A DNA stretch of 64,000 bases. Source: Dryas octopetala. Taxonomy: Eukaryota; Streptophyta; Magnoliopsida; Rosales; Rosaceae. The number at the start of each line of letters is the position of its first letter. Position 1 is the stretch's first letter. Shown here one piece after another: positions 46,301-58,779 of this stretch. The notes below the pieces were generated by a model. That model was not told the origin of the DNA. It searched no databases and saw only the letters and a list, made by a program, of their open reading frames with translations. The stretch covers positions 13,251,271 to 13,315,270 of the forward strand of contig OY992834.1 of the NCBI GenBank assembly GCA_963921425.1, in the 5' to 3' direction. The translations under genes and the position numbers were made by a program.

Positions 46301-49300
46301 TTGTTTGAGATTGGTGTGACTTTGGCTTGGCTTGCGTTCATTAATTTGAGCTCAAGCCCAGATTTCTTTCATTTGGAACTGAGTCCAAGTTGAGCTTTGC
46401 TATGTTCAGCTTGTAACCTTGCTAGCCTCTATACATTGTTAAGAAAAAAATTAATTAATGAGAATCTTTGCAAACTTCTGCATTCTCTTTTCAATGAAGA
46501 TGCAGCATCGAATTTTCTTTCATCTTTAAGGTTGTGATGAGCTACCATGTTTCTACAATTTTTCTCATTTCTTTTCAATTAATTCCTTCTTAACTTCTTT
46601 CCTGAAAATCTTTATATGTCTCATCTTTAGACTGATTTTTTCCCTAGAACTTTACGTGTCTGAATAATAAATCTAACCCTTCCTTTATTTCTTACTATCA
46701 TTTAAATTGTAAACTGTTGCAACCTTTTCCTGTTGAGTTTATCCTTTCTTTCTTTGTTTTTTTTTTCTAAAAAAAATTGGGACTTTGCCATTATTACATT
46801 TATTGTGTTCTTTAGGCCTCTCAAGAGATTGACTTGTGGAGAACCTTAGTTCTACTTCATATGCACAACCCCCTTGAAAACCAATCTTCAAGGGGGTATC
46901 TTCACATGAGACGTAGTTCCTGCAGGGACTTAACAACCTGTAAAATTGAAAACCTAATAATTCCTTTGCTATCCAGAAATTCCTGCAATACTTTCTATAT
47001 CATTTGACCTAGAAGATGCTAAGAAAAAAAAAAGTAAATTTAACCTTCATTCGATCTGTCAGGCCTTCCAGAAGAATCTGACTGAGGAAGATCACTAGAT
47101 CTAGCTTCCCTTCATTGGAAGTTAAATTAATAAGTTAATTCCCTTAACTGATCAACGACAAAGCTAATCTCCAACTTTACAGGGATTTCCCACAAAGACT
47201 TCATGAGCCATGAAATATAAAATTTTAAACTAGCTATAAATTGTGCCTTAATTGTTGTTTTCCCCTGAAAAAGTTGCATATTTCCACGGGATACCTTAAT
47301 GTAAGAAAGATATTCATTAATAGTCATACAATAAGAATCAGTGTTTATCAATGGCCATCATCTTTAATGCCACAGGCACATGGAGGAAGCACAGAGAACA
47401 GTGGACTGGGAGATTTATTTGATTCAAATACTCACCACCTAACAAATGCGCATGGTGTTTTCCTAAGGCTGTGGGATTGGTTAATTGATTTGGAAGCTAA
47501 CGAGATGCAGGTGCCTTTTGTGAAGTCACTATTGCATAGTGTATAAATAGTTAACTCCCAAATTTAGTTATTCTGATATTATAGCCGCTCTTTCCTTCTT
47601 TTTTGAATTTACCTATTGCAGCTTGTAAAGAAAGAAATATGGCGGTCACATAGTTCGAAGAGTGATCATGCCACGGGTTGTCTTTCTTCTGTTGTTCTTG
47701 ATTATGAACTTCCATATTCGAAGTCTAAAAAGGATAACAGATTTGTTTATCGTTTTCTGCGTAATGGTTTGCCTTGTCTTAGTGGGAGAACATCTAATGG
47801 AGATTTTTTGAATGCTGCATCTTCTCCAATAACGGATGCAGATTGCACACTAAGATGTGGTGACTTTGTGGTATGGTTGCTTTTATAATGTGGTTTTTCC
47901 GTCGTTCACACTAAATCTGTTTGTACAAGTTTAACATAAATTGCTTATAAATTAATAGGTGTGCATTTTCTGCACTCAAGGTTGTTTTGTTGGAGTCATC
48001 TGAATTATTAAAGCATATGTGTTCATTATTCATTTTTCAAGTATCTTTTGCTGTCCTTGACATCTTGTATTTTGACCCTAGTGATTAAGCAATTAAGTAT
48101 ATTAGTTTACCCTGTGATTTCCCAAGTTCAAGGATGTCTAGACCAACTTTATGCATTCATGCTTGTTGTCTATGCAAGATAGTAGTTATGAGTTTCAGAT
48201 TCTGTTTCTTCATGTTTCCTTTTAGCATGTGAACATTAACACAATTTTTTCACATATGTTGTATATTTGGAATTTTTTATTGTAAACTCAATATAATGCA
48301 TTCTGTTTCATATTTTACTTTCAACCTCACTAATCAATTTATTAATTATTTGTGTGTTTTTCCTTGTTCAGATACTTAGCACTGAATCTGGTCATCTACC
48401 ACTTGCAAGAGGGGTCATAGCAGATTTAAGTCGCTCACATGTTTCTGTAAGGATTATATCTGCCATGTTTCCTGTTCATGTGTACTACTGTAAGCTCAAA
48501 ATCTGTTTTATTAGTGCTTACCTGATCTTTAGGGATGCCGGCTAATAAAGCTAATTGGTGTTATAGCATTAAACTCCTAAATTCATATGAGTGAATCCGT
48601 TTTATAATTGTATTATCCTCTGCAAAACTCTAGGTTTCTTTTTCCAAGTGCTTACGACTTCCTGGGAGCAACCCTTCTTCAGAGGCAAGTGATCTCCTTC
48701 AGGAGGTCTGGCGGATTGACAAAGATGAATTCATGACATCATTTGCAATAATGAGGTAATTACATGACTTTAATTATGCCATAACTATTCTGAAAAATGA
48801 CCATGACTTTAATCATTTTCAATAATCATGCTTGATTTTGTTGCTGAAGGTTTAACCTTGTTCAACTTTTTCTCCAAAGTGCACAAGCTGCTCACCTGAG
48901 AAAGATGATTGTTGATGTTGAGGTGAATGTTAGGGACCCGTATTGCATTAAAATCACCATCTTTTTGCTAATTCTAACTCTCTTTTCTGTTGGTGTGCAT
49001 GTGTGGATTATTTTTAGGCTCCTAGATTTGACAGTGGATGTTTATTCAGCCAGGATCCAGCAATATCATATATCTGGTCCCAGAGAAATTTAAATGATGA
49101 TCAGCGTCGAGCCATTCTTAAGGTTCTTTACATTTTCCCTTATACTAAATATCTCAATTTTCCTTCAGCAAGTCTATCTTCTTAACCCTAATTTTTGTTG
49201 GTACTAATCTTCAATTATCTATTGAATACGGACAATAACTAATTCAACAAATTTGTTCAGATACTTACAGCGAAGGACTACGCACTTATACTAGGAATGC

Positions 49301-52300
49301 CTGGAACAGGCAAGACATCTACTATGGTGCATGCTGTGAAAGCATTGTTGATTAGAGGTGCATCCATTTTGCTTACGTCCTACACAAACTCTGCTGTTGA
49401 TAATCTACTTATCAAATTAAAGGCTCAGGTCATCTCTATTTCACATCTTCTTGAAAACCATATTTGTTTCTGTTTTAAATTTTGTGGGGGGCCTACGAAG
49501 AAAAGAATGTTTGATTGCATGTAATACATTATGTCCAGGCAACATACTTAGGTTGCCTTCAAATCAAATCTTCTGCTGCTAGATACTCTAATTTTCTCCA
49601 CCAATCCATCCATTATTACCATTCACCATTGGGGATGATGCTGCTCTTTGCATTTTGATGTTTGTTTTTGCGTTCTCTCTAAATTTTCTGGTGTATGATT
49701 TACCCATCTTTGTGCCATATCTTGTGTCAAATACTACTTTGTGTTTCCTTGTATTGAAATTTAGAGCTTTGCAGAATATTGATTTTCTACGCATTGGAAG
49801 ACATGAAGCTGTGCATGAAGAAGTTCGAGGGCTTTGCTTTTCAGGTCAGATTTAATATTATTGAGAGCATTTTGGTACAATATATCACTTGATTTCTTCT
49901 CAATGTTTTATCAGTGGTTTCTGTGACAGAAATGAACATACAAAGTGTGGAAGACATTAAGTTAAGATTAGACCAAGTCAAGGTGGTCGCTGTTACATGC
50001 TTGGGGATCACTAGTCCCTTGCTTGCCAACAAGAGGTTTGATGTATGCATCATGGATGAAGCTGGACAGACCACCCTTCCAGTACGTAGATTCATGGATG
50101 TCTTGACAGTGCAGTTATAATTAGTGGAACTAGAGTGTGATGCATATTATGTTAATTGATAATTGGTTTTTGAATATTACTGGATTAAGTCTGTCCTATT
50201 CAATCACATTTTTTGACTTATTGATTACCTAACTCACTGTACCTTCACCCACATAAAGATTCTGAATCTATTTTACTGTATAATTTTGATTTCACTATTT
50301 TTTTTTAGTGCTCTTTCCCTAAAGTTTTTATCACCTGAGAATTTTGTTCCCTTTTAATACTTTAGAACTTATGTTCGCATTTCTCTTGTTGCAAGTAAAG
50401 ATTTTGACAAAATTCATATCATGTTATTTTGCTTGTTACATTAGTTGGAGTTAGGCTTGGATGGGTTGAGTGTATGTTCTTCATCCCTTTATACAGAACT
50501 ATATCAAAGGAAGTGTATTCATGAGCAATTTTCTGTTCTATCAGGTGTCTCTTGGGCCTTTGATGTTTGCTTCAACGTTTGTCCTGGTTGGTGATCATTA
50601 TCAATTACCTCCTCTGGTCAAGGTGTATATCTTTGTGCGTGTGTGGGGGGTTGTTTTTGTTTTTTAGTTTTGGCTCAATGAAATCTCGTATGCTTTTCTA
50701 TCTCTAGAGTACAGAGGCTCGAGAGAATGGAATGGGGGTAAGCTTGTTTTGCAGGCTCTCAGAAGCTCATCCTCAGGCAATTTCAGCATTGCAAAGCCAG
50801 GTTATTATACATTTAGAATGGAATATATAATTTTGGCAATCTTTCTGTAGCAATGATATTTACTATGCTGTTTGCATCCAGTACCGTATGTGTCAAGGCA
50901 TTATGGAACTGTCAAATACCTTGATATATGGTGACAGATTGCGTTGTGGCTCTCCTGAAATAGCTAATGCCAAACTCAAGTTTTCAAGTTCAAAGTCTCA
51001 TTCATTGTGGATAAAGGAGGTGAGAGCAATTTCTGAAGTAATTCCATATTTCTATTGAAATAAATTGTCATCTTTATACATAATGTGCACTTGCATGGCA
51101 AAGTATATCGTTTAACCTTGTCTAATCCATTCATAATCAGTAATGGTAGTATCCAATATCAAAATTCTTATGACACAGCTTGTAGCATGTTCCTTGTGCT
51201 TTTATTTTTAAAATACATCCTTCCACCATCCAAGGTTATCTTCATATCGTGTTGTGGCATTGGAATTTAATGAAACATTATGTGGAAGAATTATGAGTTG
51301 ATGTTCATTGCAACCTGTTAGCATGTTTCAAGCATAGGTTGTGTTTAGGTTAAAGCCTGAATTCATTTTTTAAGAAATGGCTCTAAAGTGGATTGGAGTA
51401 AGCCTACAAGGTTAGCTGGGGAAATATCACTTAATAGTTTCTCTGTTTATTTTGTACAGAAATGTTTTTCTTATCATCCGTGACCTTCATTTTGTGCAAA
51501 GTGGCAAAAAATTTCTTATCATTCGTGACATTTCAAGGCTTACTGAAAACTTGTAATGAAATCGATGTTTTGGTTGATAAACATAGTGCACTTTCCTAGT
51601 GTCAAAAACTTATTTAAATTCAGTGTCTTAGGACTTTCTTATGCTCATGGTTGCAGGTTCTAGATCCAAGCAAACCAGTTATATTTATTAATACAGGTTC
51701 GTAGAAGTACTATTTATTGTTTTCCATAATCATCTCTATCGAATTAGCAGACTTGGTTTGTGCTTGGGTTTTAATGTTTTTCATTTTTCACAACCTAGAT
51801 ACTCTACCTGCTTTTGAGGTAAAGGACCACAAGATTGTGAACAACCCAATGGAAGCTCACATAATCGTAGAGGTTTGATCCTTGCTTGAATATATATTGC
51901 AAATAATGTTTGTTGCTTGATGAAAAAATACTTTTTCTTTTCAACTTTTCTTGTCTGATGCAAAAGTAGCTTGTAGTTTTACAAACTGAAATAAAATCCT
52001 CATGTTGATCATAGGTTGTGGAGGAACTAGTTAGCAGTGGAATCAGGGGAGAAGATATTGGCATCATCACCCCATATAACTCCCAGGCAGAGATAATTCA
52101 GCTTGCCATCAACCTTACCTCTGTGGAGATACATACCATTGATAAATACCAGGTCAGATGGAAGCCTTCATTTTCTACATTGATGTACTATTTTTATTTT
52201 CTAAAGTTGATTAAATATATGGAAATTCTATGTAATATACCTGTATTATACAACCTGTTCATGCGATATTGTGGCCTTTAATAAACCTTGGACAGAGTTT

Positions 52301-53077
52301 AACTGTTTAAGAGTCTATTTGGAATTCTTTTAAAAAAAAACAAAAATTAAAAAGGAGAAATTGTATCTAGTATTTGACCCTACTATTTATCCTTGATCTA
52401 GCTATGAGTTGCTTTGGAAGGAAAAGAAATATCAAATATGGCTTTGTTATGGAAGTTAAATTATCATGACCCCACTATTGTCTCTTACGTGCATTTTTGG
52501 TTTATCCAGGGAAGAGATAAGGATTGCATACTAGTTTCCTTTGTTAGGTCAACTGAAAACCCAAGAAATTGCTCTTCCTCGCTGCTAGGAGACTGGCATA
52601 GGATTAATGTGGCTCTCACTCGTGCAAAGGTAAGAATCACATTGGTGTTTTCACTTGCTTAGAAAATCCCATTTCTATGTGATTTCAAGAGGACTTTAGT
52701 ATATTGGTTGCTATATATAATGATATGTGTTTATATATGCGACATATCTTCTTTTTCCGTGCCCAATGAATTATAATGAGTGAATTTGAGATTAAAGGGA
52801 AAAAATAGAGCATCCTCAGTATTTGTATTTAGGAGAAAGGGGAACTGAGTGGTGAAGCTGCCATGCATATTTTTGGAGTAATGTCTCATAACCCATTTTA
52901 TCTTATTTGCTTGTGTAGAAAAAGTTGATAATGGTAGGGTCATGCAAAACACTGTCAAAAGTTCTGCTGATGAAGCTTCTTATCGAGAAAGTTGAGGAAC
53001 AATCAGGCATCTTAAATTTGTCGAAGAAGGATATCAACTTTAAAAGAGAGCTCAAGAGATGCTCTCAGCTCAGATGA
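40343..53077 (+). CDS. JHS1: DNA2/JHS1-type DNA replication ATP-dependent helicase/nuclease
   Basis: Fe-S nuclease plus superfamily 1 helicase for Okazaki flap processing, end resection and meristem genome stability in plants. Thirty-four exons join in phase to about 1384 residues: 40343-40801, 41034-41201, 41290-41514, 41845-41907, 42178-42387, 42476-42529, 42611-42672, 43865-43997, 44139-44249, 44373-44469, 44662-44744, 44884-44946, 45362-45517, 45644-45699, 45813-45870, 45951-46061, 46158-46214, 47376-47510, 47622-47870, 48372-48446, 48634-48755, 48850-48922, 49018-49122, 49261-49428, 49775-49844, 49930-50081, 50545-50622, 50708-50800, 50882-51019, 51657-51696, 51799-51872, 52015-52152, 52510-52629, 52919-53077. 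Nuclease: GMIDASV and PLEFKSGK (about 595-625); Fe-S cysteines in FCPRRT and [11 protein letters not shown]. Helicase: Walker [11 protein letters not shown] (987-996), [36 protein letters not shown]. Intron 2 has a GC donor. Acceptor 49774 was chosen over 49764 to keep the frame. Confidence 0.95.
42960..43740 (+). mobile_element. LINE 3' remnant in DNA2/JHS1 intron 7
   Basis: Broken frames read LWQNLF-type then [10 protein letters not shown] and [20 protein letters not shown], the pattern of the zinc-finger-like end of plant LINE ORF2 ([11 protein letters not shown]). Upstream fragments ([14 protein letters not shown] and others) continue the match with frameshifts and stops. It is in the sense orientation within the 1.19-kb intron 42673-43864, which it largely accounts for. 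There is no clear poly-A tail or target duplication, so it is old. Confidence 0.65.
46215..47375 (+). other. Long intron 17 of DNA2/JHS1 with repeat-like content
   Basis: 1.16 kb. 46270-46430 has gagctcaagc-type words resembling common dispersed plant repeats. 46740-47350 has open frames on the minus strand without a recognised domain. It is probably transposon-derived, but no family is assigned. Confidence 0.4.
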
Positions 53078-53161
53078 TGATGATTGTAAATTTTTGATAC
53101 TCTTTTCCAATTTTGGCCAGTGTACATATGTTGTTCATCCTTGTAGATTATTCGGAAAAGT

Positions 53162-53199
<38 letters not shown>

Positions 53200-53513
53200 G
53201 TTCTTAGTTGATCTGTATCATGTGCAAAGTTTTCTGATAGATTAAGTGTTTAATTAGTAGCACATGTTAATGGCAAATTAAATATATATATATAATAGTC
53301 TATACCAAAAAAAATTAAATGAAGATTGGAGATCAATAAATGAAATGAAAGAAACAGTATACATAGTGGAATGAGAAATAAAAATTGAGGAAATTAAACA
53401 GGTAGTACTGTGTGTCAAAATTAGCTATAGCTAGCTTGTGTACATGCTTGCGTGTCATCTCCAGCTGCGTTGGATCCAATGATGATGATGAAGCTGTGAA
53501 TGTGATGGACAAA
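53078..53513. other. Convergent spacer between DNA2/JHS1 and the NAC gene
   Basis: 436 bases between the two stop codons. It must hold both 3' untranslated regions. A (TC)n microsatellite lies at 53164-53197. The block at about 53380-53465 (attgaggaaattaaaca and acatgcttgcgtgtcat words) recurs at 55080-55140 and 59340-59400 and marks the 3' flank of the NAC repeat units. Confidence 0.6.
53164..53197. repeat. TC dinucleotide microsatellite
   Basis: About 17 uninterrupted TC units in the 3' flank of the DNA2/JHS1 gene. Likely polymorphic. Confidence 0.85.
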
Positions 53514-54399
53514 TTAAGGCATGAATGGTTGATTGACAAAGGAGTTGGACCAACAGTCGTTGATGATCATGTCGTCCAATGCTACTTGGTATTGGTTGCT
53601 GTAGCCTCCTGCTACTACTTGACCCTGAGCCATTCCTGCAGCAGCGTAAGTTGAGTAAGTTGTTGTGGAGGTCAAGGGTTGGTCTTCAAAGACGACGGTG
53701 GTCTGGTTGTTGTCGTAGTTGGGTAGTGACTGTAATGCTTGATGAACGTCCACCACCGGATCAGAACTCATCAACGCAGAATTATAATCAAAGCAATCAG
53801 CGTCGTCCAAGGATATCAGATCAGCAATATCAAACATGAATAGGCCATCATCATCATCAGCAGTGGCACCACTAGTATAATGGCTTTGCTCTTGCTCTTG
53901 CCCTTGCCCTAGTTGTGAATAAAGATCATTCATCAATTCTTGATCATAGGCATCTCCATTAATAAGATCATCAAGGACGGGAACCACAGCACTATTTAGT
54001 TGATCATGATCAGTGGTACGGTAGCTTTGCTCTTGGGCTTGCCCTAGTTGTGGAAGATGATCATGATAAGTAGAAGTAGAAGTAGAAGTAGTCAGAGTAC
54101 TAGTACAGTCTTGCCCTAGTTGTTGTGGATGATCATCAACATCATTAACCCTTGATTTTTTCTTTGAGGCGCATGATGATGATGATGACTTCCTCTTGTT
54201 TGATCCGTTAGCACTCGTAGAAGACGACCTGTCGTTTTTTCTGAGCCTACAAATGACCAACTGATCATAACATGAACGAGCAGCAGCATCAACAAGAGTG
54301 TACTCGTCAATGAACCACCCTCCGTGGTGTTCGGACCCTTTCTCTTCATATCGCAGTTTCCTCTTCCTTCCAATCACCACCTTGTCAACAATCTCCTTC

Positions 54400-54436
<37 letters not shown>

Positions 54437-54767
54437 ATATCAATCTAGACGCCTCTCCCTCACTCCACGTCCCCAACCCCACCCTTCGATCAACGCGTGA
54501 ACGGCTCGCCATCTTCAACTTGGTGAAGAAGTACAAATCTGTGGTGAAGACTTTGGGGACCCGAAGCTTGTTCCATATCTCCCAGGGTTTGGTTTTGCTA
54601 AAATCGTCCACTACTGGCAGATGGAATGGTTGCGCTGCCGTTGCTCCTCTCAACTTGTTCGAAAGGTAATAACCGAGCAGTTCTTGGTCCGACGGGTTGA
54701 ACCGGAAACCCACCGGCGCACCCACATACGAACTGGAATACTTACGAACCACCATTGTTGTGTCCAT
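53514..54767 (-). CDS. NAC-domain transcription factor, intronless
   Basis: About 417 residues from the ATG at 54767 (MDTTMVVRKYSS); the ATG at 54755 is an alternative, and the frame stays open up to 54863. NAC subdomains are recognisable: A (GFRFNPSDQELLGYYLSNKL), B/C (FSKTKPWEIWNKL, LYFFTKLK), D (RVGLGTWSEGEASRLIY, VVIGRKRKLRYEEKG) and E (GGWFIDEYTLV, LVICRLRK). NAC genes usually have two introns in this domain; none is seen here. A run of 11 Asp encoded by a GAT-type repeat lies between subdomains D and E. The C-terminus is Gln/Asp/Ser-rich, typical of an activation domain, with repeated QLGQ(G/A)QEQ-like motifs. A DNA-binding nuclear role is inferred. The specific subfamily is not assigned. 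Broken relatives follow at 55-60 kb. Confidence 0.88.
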
Positions 54768-54896
54768 TAAGTGATCGAGATGAACGAGAAAAAGATTGCT
54801 AGGGTTTTGAGTTTTCTTTCTTGCAGAGAAAGAAACAATGCAAGGAAAGAACTGAACTAACAAGGTTTCTTGTTTTGATTAGGAAATTAGACAGGG

Positions 54897-54907
54897 TATA
54901 TATATAT
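54897..54907 (-). promoter_or_regulatory. TATA box of the NAC gene
   Basis: A tatatatatat run on the minus strand is 130 bases upstream of the chosen ATG and about 35 bases upstream of the extreme open-frame start at 54863. That favours the internal ATG (54767) with a leader of about 100 bases. Confidence 0.5.
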
Positions 54908-55034
54908 GGGGGCGTGGGTCGGTCATCCTCAGACTTCAGGTTGCCTTTTATTATTTTTTGTGGCTTCTTATTTTTCCGCTGGGCTTCGCCTTTGGGCCTC
55001 ACAATTGGGTTTGGATGGAATAAACTTCAACATT

Positions 55035-55966
55035 ATTAATTTAAATCAAATAAACATGTAAACATAGTAAATAAGAAATTAATTGAGGAAATTAAACAAG
55101 TCGTACATGTTCTTGTGTAGATGCCCTTGCGTGTCATTTCCAAGTCATGAATAAATTAAGGCATGAACAGTTCAACATACGTGTCACTTGTAAATACAGT
55201 TTTTCTTATTTTTTATTCTATTACTTTATTTTTTTTAACATTACAAAAAAATCAAATGCACTTAACTTAAAATTCATTTGAATATTTTTTCATTTAAATT
55301 TGCCAACTTAATATTTGTACGTAATTTCTACAATCATTGATGATTTATTCCTATAATTTCTTTTGTTCTAAGAACTATGTATACCTCTTAAAAGCCCAAT
55401 TTTTTTAATTAAAATCCCTCTATTAAATTAAACCAGAAAAATATTTAAGAGCTAGATATTACACAAAGAGTCAAAGACAATTGGTGATGATGATTAGTGC
55501 AACAAATGTGTAAAACCCCATATTCCAACAATAATTGATTAACATGATCGTAATAAATAAACTCTAATTTTAAATATCTAGGTGAATTCACAAAATTCTT
55601 ATGAATATATTTTGGGGTGTAGTGTCATTCATGTCATGCTATTCATGCTAATTATATGAGGATTTAATATATGTATATGTACACAACTTGATAATTTCAT
55701 ACTATTCTTTTTAATAATAGAAATAATTAAAGAAAAAAATTTAGACTATTCAAATTATTTGGTGAGATATTGGTGAGAATTAAACAATTACAATCAACCG
55801 AGAACCCCTACTATTCGTATCTTAGCTTTCTCTTCCACCCAATGGCCACCTTTTCAACATGGGCGTCCAACTCCTCCTCCTCCTCCTTTTCTCGTTCATA
55901 AATCAACTTGCAGCCTCTCCCTCACTCCAAGTCCCCAACCCAACCTTACGATCAATGCGCGAACTA
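55035..55966 (-). pseudogene. NAC tandem copy 2, truncated
   Basis: The 3' flank words of the NAC unit are at 55040-55140. A NAC subdomain D/E piece is at about 55800-55966: on the minus strand, LRSxVGLGTWSEGE and WKRKLRYE-like codons, with the acidic run reduced to a GAG-type (ctcctcctcc) tract. Coding similarity stops abruptly at 55966, where a GCCC-rich insert begins, so the N-terminal NAC region is lost. 55205-55966 is closely duplicated at 58254-58945. Not translatable as a NAC protein. Confidence 0.7.
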
Positions 55967-56882
55967 GGCCTCACCAAAAAGCCCAAGGCCCGAAGTCCAC
56001 TCGAAGCCCGCCCGGCCCATTAGGCCCGAAGCCCGATTTGGCCCGAAATTTGGGCCGGCCTGGCCTGGCCCGAAAGTCTCTTGGGTTGGGCTTGGGTCAT
56101 CCCCTTGAAGCCCATGGGCCGCCCGAGCCCGACTCGTTTAGGCCCGCCCAAAGCCTGACCTAAAGCCCAGCCCAAAGCCCGACCCAAAGCCTAATTTGGG
56201 AATCATAACATATTTAATAGGTTTTTTGTGTGTTTACTCTAATAAATTATTAATATACTTATTAAGTTATTATATAATACTATAATGTTAGTAAATAGTA
56301 ATAGTGTAAACTATGTAATACCATAAATAATAAAGTAATAAATTTTTAAAATTATATACAACATTACAACTATAATAAAACATAAATGTATATGTATATA
56401 TATAACTTTTATAATACAACTATAATTAAAGTTATTAAACCACGATCGTCAATTCATTAATTCAACGATCTAAACTGTTCATTTTCTATTTTCATAGTCA
56501 AAAATCATCCTCACCAAAAATCGGCTAAATCGAAATTTATCTACCCATTCGATTATCATTAAAAAAACCACGATCGTTCATTAATTCGACCACCGTTACG
56601 TCACTTTTACATCTCCGATTAAGCTAATTTTTTGCAAGAATTCTCTTTGAGTAGGGAACTAAAACTTGAACTGTTCGGATCGTTGAAAACACAATCGATA
56701 TGTGAGCTTCTACATATAAATACACTAGAAGAGTATAATTATAATAACTTTCGCGTTGAAATCTTGTTGTTTCCATAATTATGAAGACCACAACGTGATT
56801 TCAACAATCTGACCCGTTCATTTTCTATGTTCATAGTCAAAGATTATCCGTACAAAAAACCGGCTAAATCGAAATTCATTTT
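55967..56882. mobile_element. Insert with GCCC-rich head and MITE-like tail
   Basis: 55967-56200 is packed with ggcccgaagcccg-type words. 56200-56430 is AT-rich. 56440-56880 contains two facing and direct copies of the gatc-n-aactgttcat/atcggctaaatcgaaa core shared with the hairpin MITEs and with 30310-31140 inside the CACTA element. No coding region. Ends and target duplication are not resolved; it may be a fragment of a larger element. Confidence 0.5.
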
Positions 56883-56958
56883 CTTATTTTTTATTCTATT
56901 ATTTAATTTTTTTTAACATTACAAAAAAATCAACTTAAACTTCATTTGAATATTTTTT

Positions 56959-58253
56959 AAGTAAATTATTATAAAGTCCAATTTTGGACTTCTATTCCCT
57001 CTTAGACCCACCTATTTAATTGAATTTCCCAGCCGGTCCACTTTATTTTCTTCCGGCCCACTTCTAATTTTTCATCTCTTCTCCGTCTCTCTCTCCGTCA
57101 ATCTCTTACTCCCTCTCTCATTTCTCTCTCCTCACTCACGCCCAGCCACCCCTCATCCTCGATCTGTGTCGTCCCACGTGGGCTCAGAGGTTGAGCAATG
57201 GTGCTCGGATGGCGTTGCGATGCCGATCTCAGAGCAGCCAGGTTCAGTGGCTTCGCTGCCACTGTCGAGCTATTGTTTTGAGTCCGATCGACAATACCGA
57301 AACAATTTGCGCTACCTTCGATGTTGGAGTCGATGTCGTTGGCCTCGGTGGCGTAAGAAGCTGAGGCCTTGGCTACAGATCTAAGACACTGCGACTTTGG
57401 CTATGGCGAATGAGACCTTGATGGGTTTGGGTCTTCTGTTGTGTTGGGGTTAACTCTTATTTTGGGGGTTTGCGTTCTTGTTTTTGTGTTTTTTTTTTTT
57501 CCTTTTTGGTTTCTAAATTTAGGAAATACAAGATTGCTGATTCCTATGGTTTTTGAATGCATAGGTGTAAGATTGTTGATTATAATAGTTGTGAAATGCA
57601 TATGTGTTAACTTTTTTCTATTTGAATATCTAGTATTAATAGCGTTTGGTAAATAAATTTTGAAATCTCAAATTGATTTGATCTAAGTCATCATTCTAAT
57701 AGGTGATTGTTACTGTTGTGCAGTAGCAATGGGTGATTGTTACTGCCGGGCAATAGCAATGGGCGATTCCTACTGCCGGGCAGTAGCAATATGTGATTGT
57801 GCTGGCGGGCAGTAGCAATAGGTGATTGTTACTGACAGACAGTAGCAATAGGTGATTGTTACTGCCGGACAGTAGCAATAGGTGATTGTTACTACCGAAC
57901 AGTAACAATAGATGATTGTTACTACCGGACAGTAGTAATAGGTGATTGAAAAAGATTATGGATGCTTCATCTTGATTTGTTGTGTTTTATGATGGTTATT
58001 ATTTTACATGTTTATGGAATGAAAAATACCTAAATTATGATTTTTTTTTTTTTGGGGTCCCAATTGGCATTGAAATGAAGAAGAAAACAAAAATTGGCTT
58101 TTTTTTTTTTTAAAACACTGTAGCGTGCTACAGTAACGCCGTTACTGTACCACCGGGTTTTTTTTAAATAGTGGGCCGCTACAGTATTTCACTGTAGCGG
58201 TTGGGCCGGATGAACAGTAAATTTTAAAAAATGGACTTTAAAAAAAATAACCC
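56959..58253. mobile_element. Mutator-like non-autonomous insertion with minisatellite
   Basis: Flanked by a direct repeat atatttttt (56950-56958 and 58254-58262). The uninterrupted site is in copy 2 at about 55281-55300. The ends aagtaaattattataaagtcca and, inverted, gggttattttttttaaagtcca are imperfect TIRs, resembling the gtaaattgcacc-n-ggtcca end of the intact 5.85-kb element. The interior has a CT-rich leader-like block (57065-57150), a GC-rich open stretch (57166-57384) without a known domain, and a 30-bp minisatellite. No transposase is present. Confidence 0.65.
57703..57948. repeat. 30-bp minisatellite with palindromic core, about 8 units
   Basis: The unit is close to gtgattgttactgccggaca followed by gtagcaatag, with eight copies at 3-20% divergence. 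Each contains tactgccggacagta, nearly its own reverse complement, so every unit could form a small hairpin. Open frames on either strand merely translate the repeat. Confidence 0.85.
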
Positions 58254-58779
58254 ATATTTTTTTCATTTAAATTTGCCAACTTAATATTCGTACGTAATTT
58301 CTACAATCATTGATGATTTATTCCTATAATTTCTTTTGTTCTAAAAACAATACCTCTTAAAAGTTAAAAGCCCAATTTCTTAATTAAAACCGCCCTTCTA
58401 TTAAATTAAACCAGAAAAAATATTTAAGAACTAGGTATTATACAAATAGTCAAAGACAATTGGTGATGATGATTAGTGCAACAAATGTTTAAAACCCAAT
58501 ATTCCTACAATAGTTTATTAACATGATCATAATAAATAAACTCTAATTTTAAATATCTAGGTGAATTCACAAAATTCTTATGAATATATTTTAGGGTGTA
58601 GTGTCATTCATGTCATGTTATTCATACTGATTATATGAGGATTTAATATATGTATATGTATACAACTTGATAATTTCATATTATTCTTTTTAATAATAGA
58701 AAGAATTAAAGAAAAATTTTTAGACACTATTCAAATTATTTGGTAAGATATTGGTGAGAATTAAACAATTATGATCGAC

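Noticed and set aside
46739-47351. Minus-strand genes nested in DNA2/JHS1 intron 17
   Set aside because: The frames are 65-74 codons without a recognised motif or promoter; more likely remains of an inserted repeat.
54298-54669. Ser-rich 123-codon frame on the plus strand
   Set aside because: It is antisense to the NAC coding region; the Ser run mirrors the GAT-encoded Asp run.
57166-57384. GC-rich 72-codon frame as a real gene
   Set aside because: No recognisable domain, it lies inside a non-autonomous insertion, and there are no splice-linked partners; kept only as content of that element.
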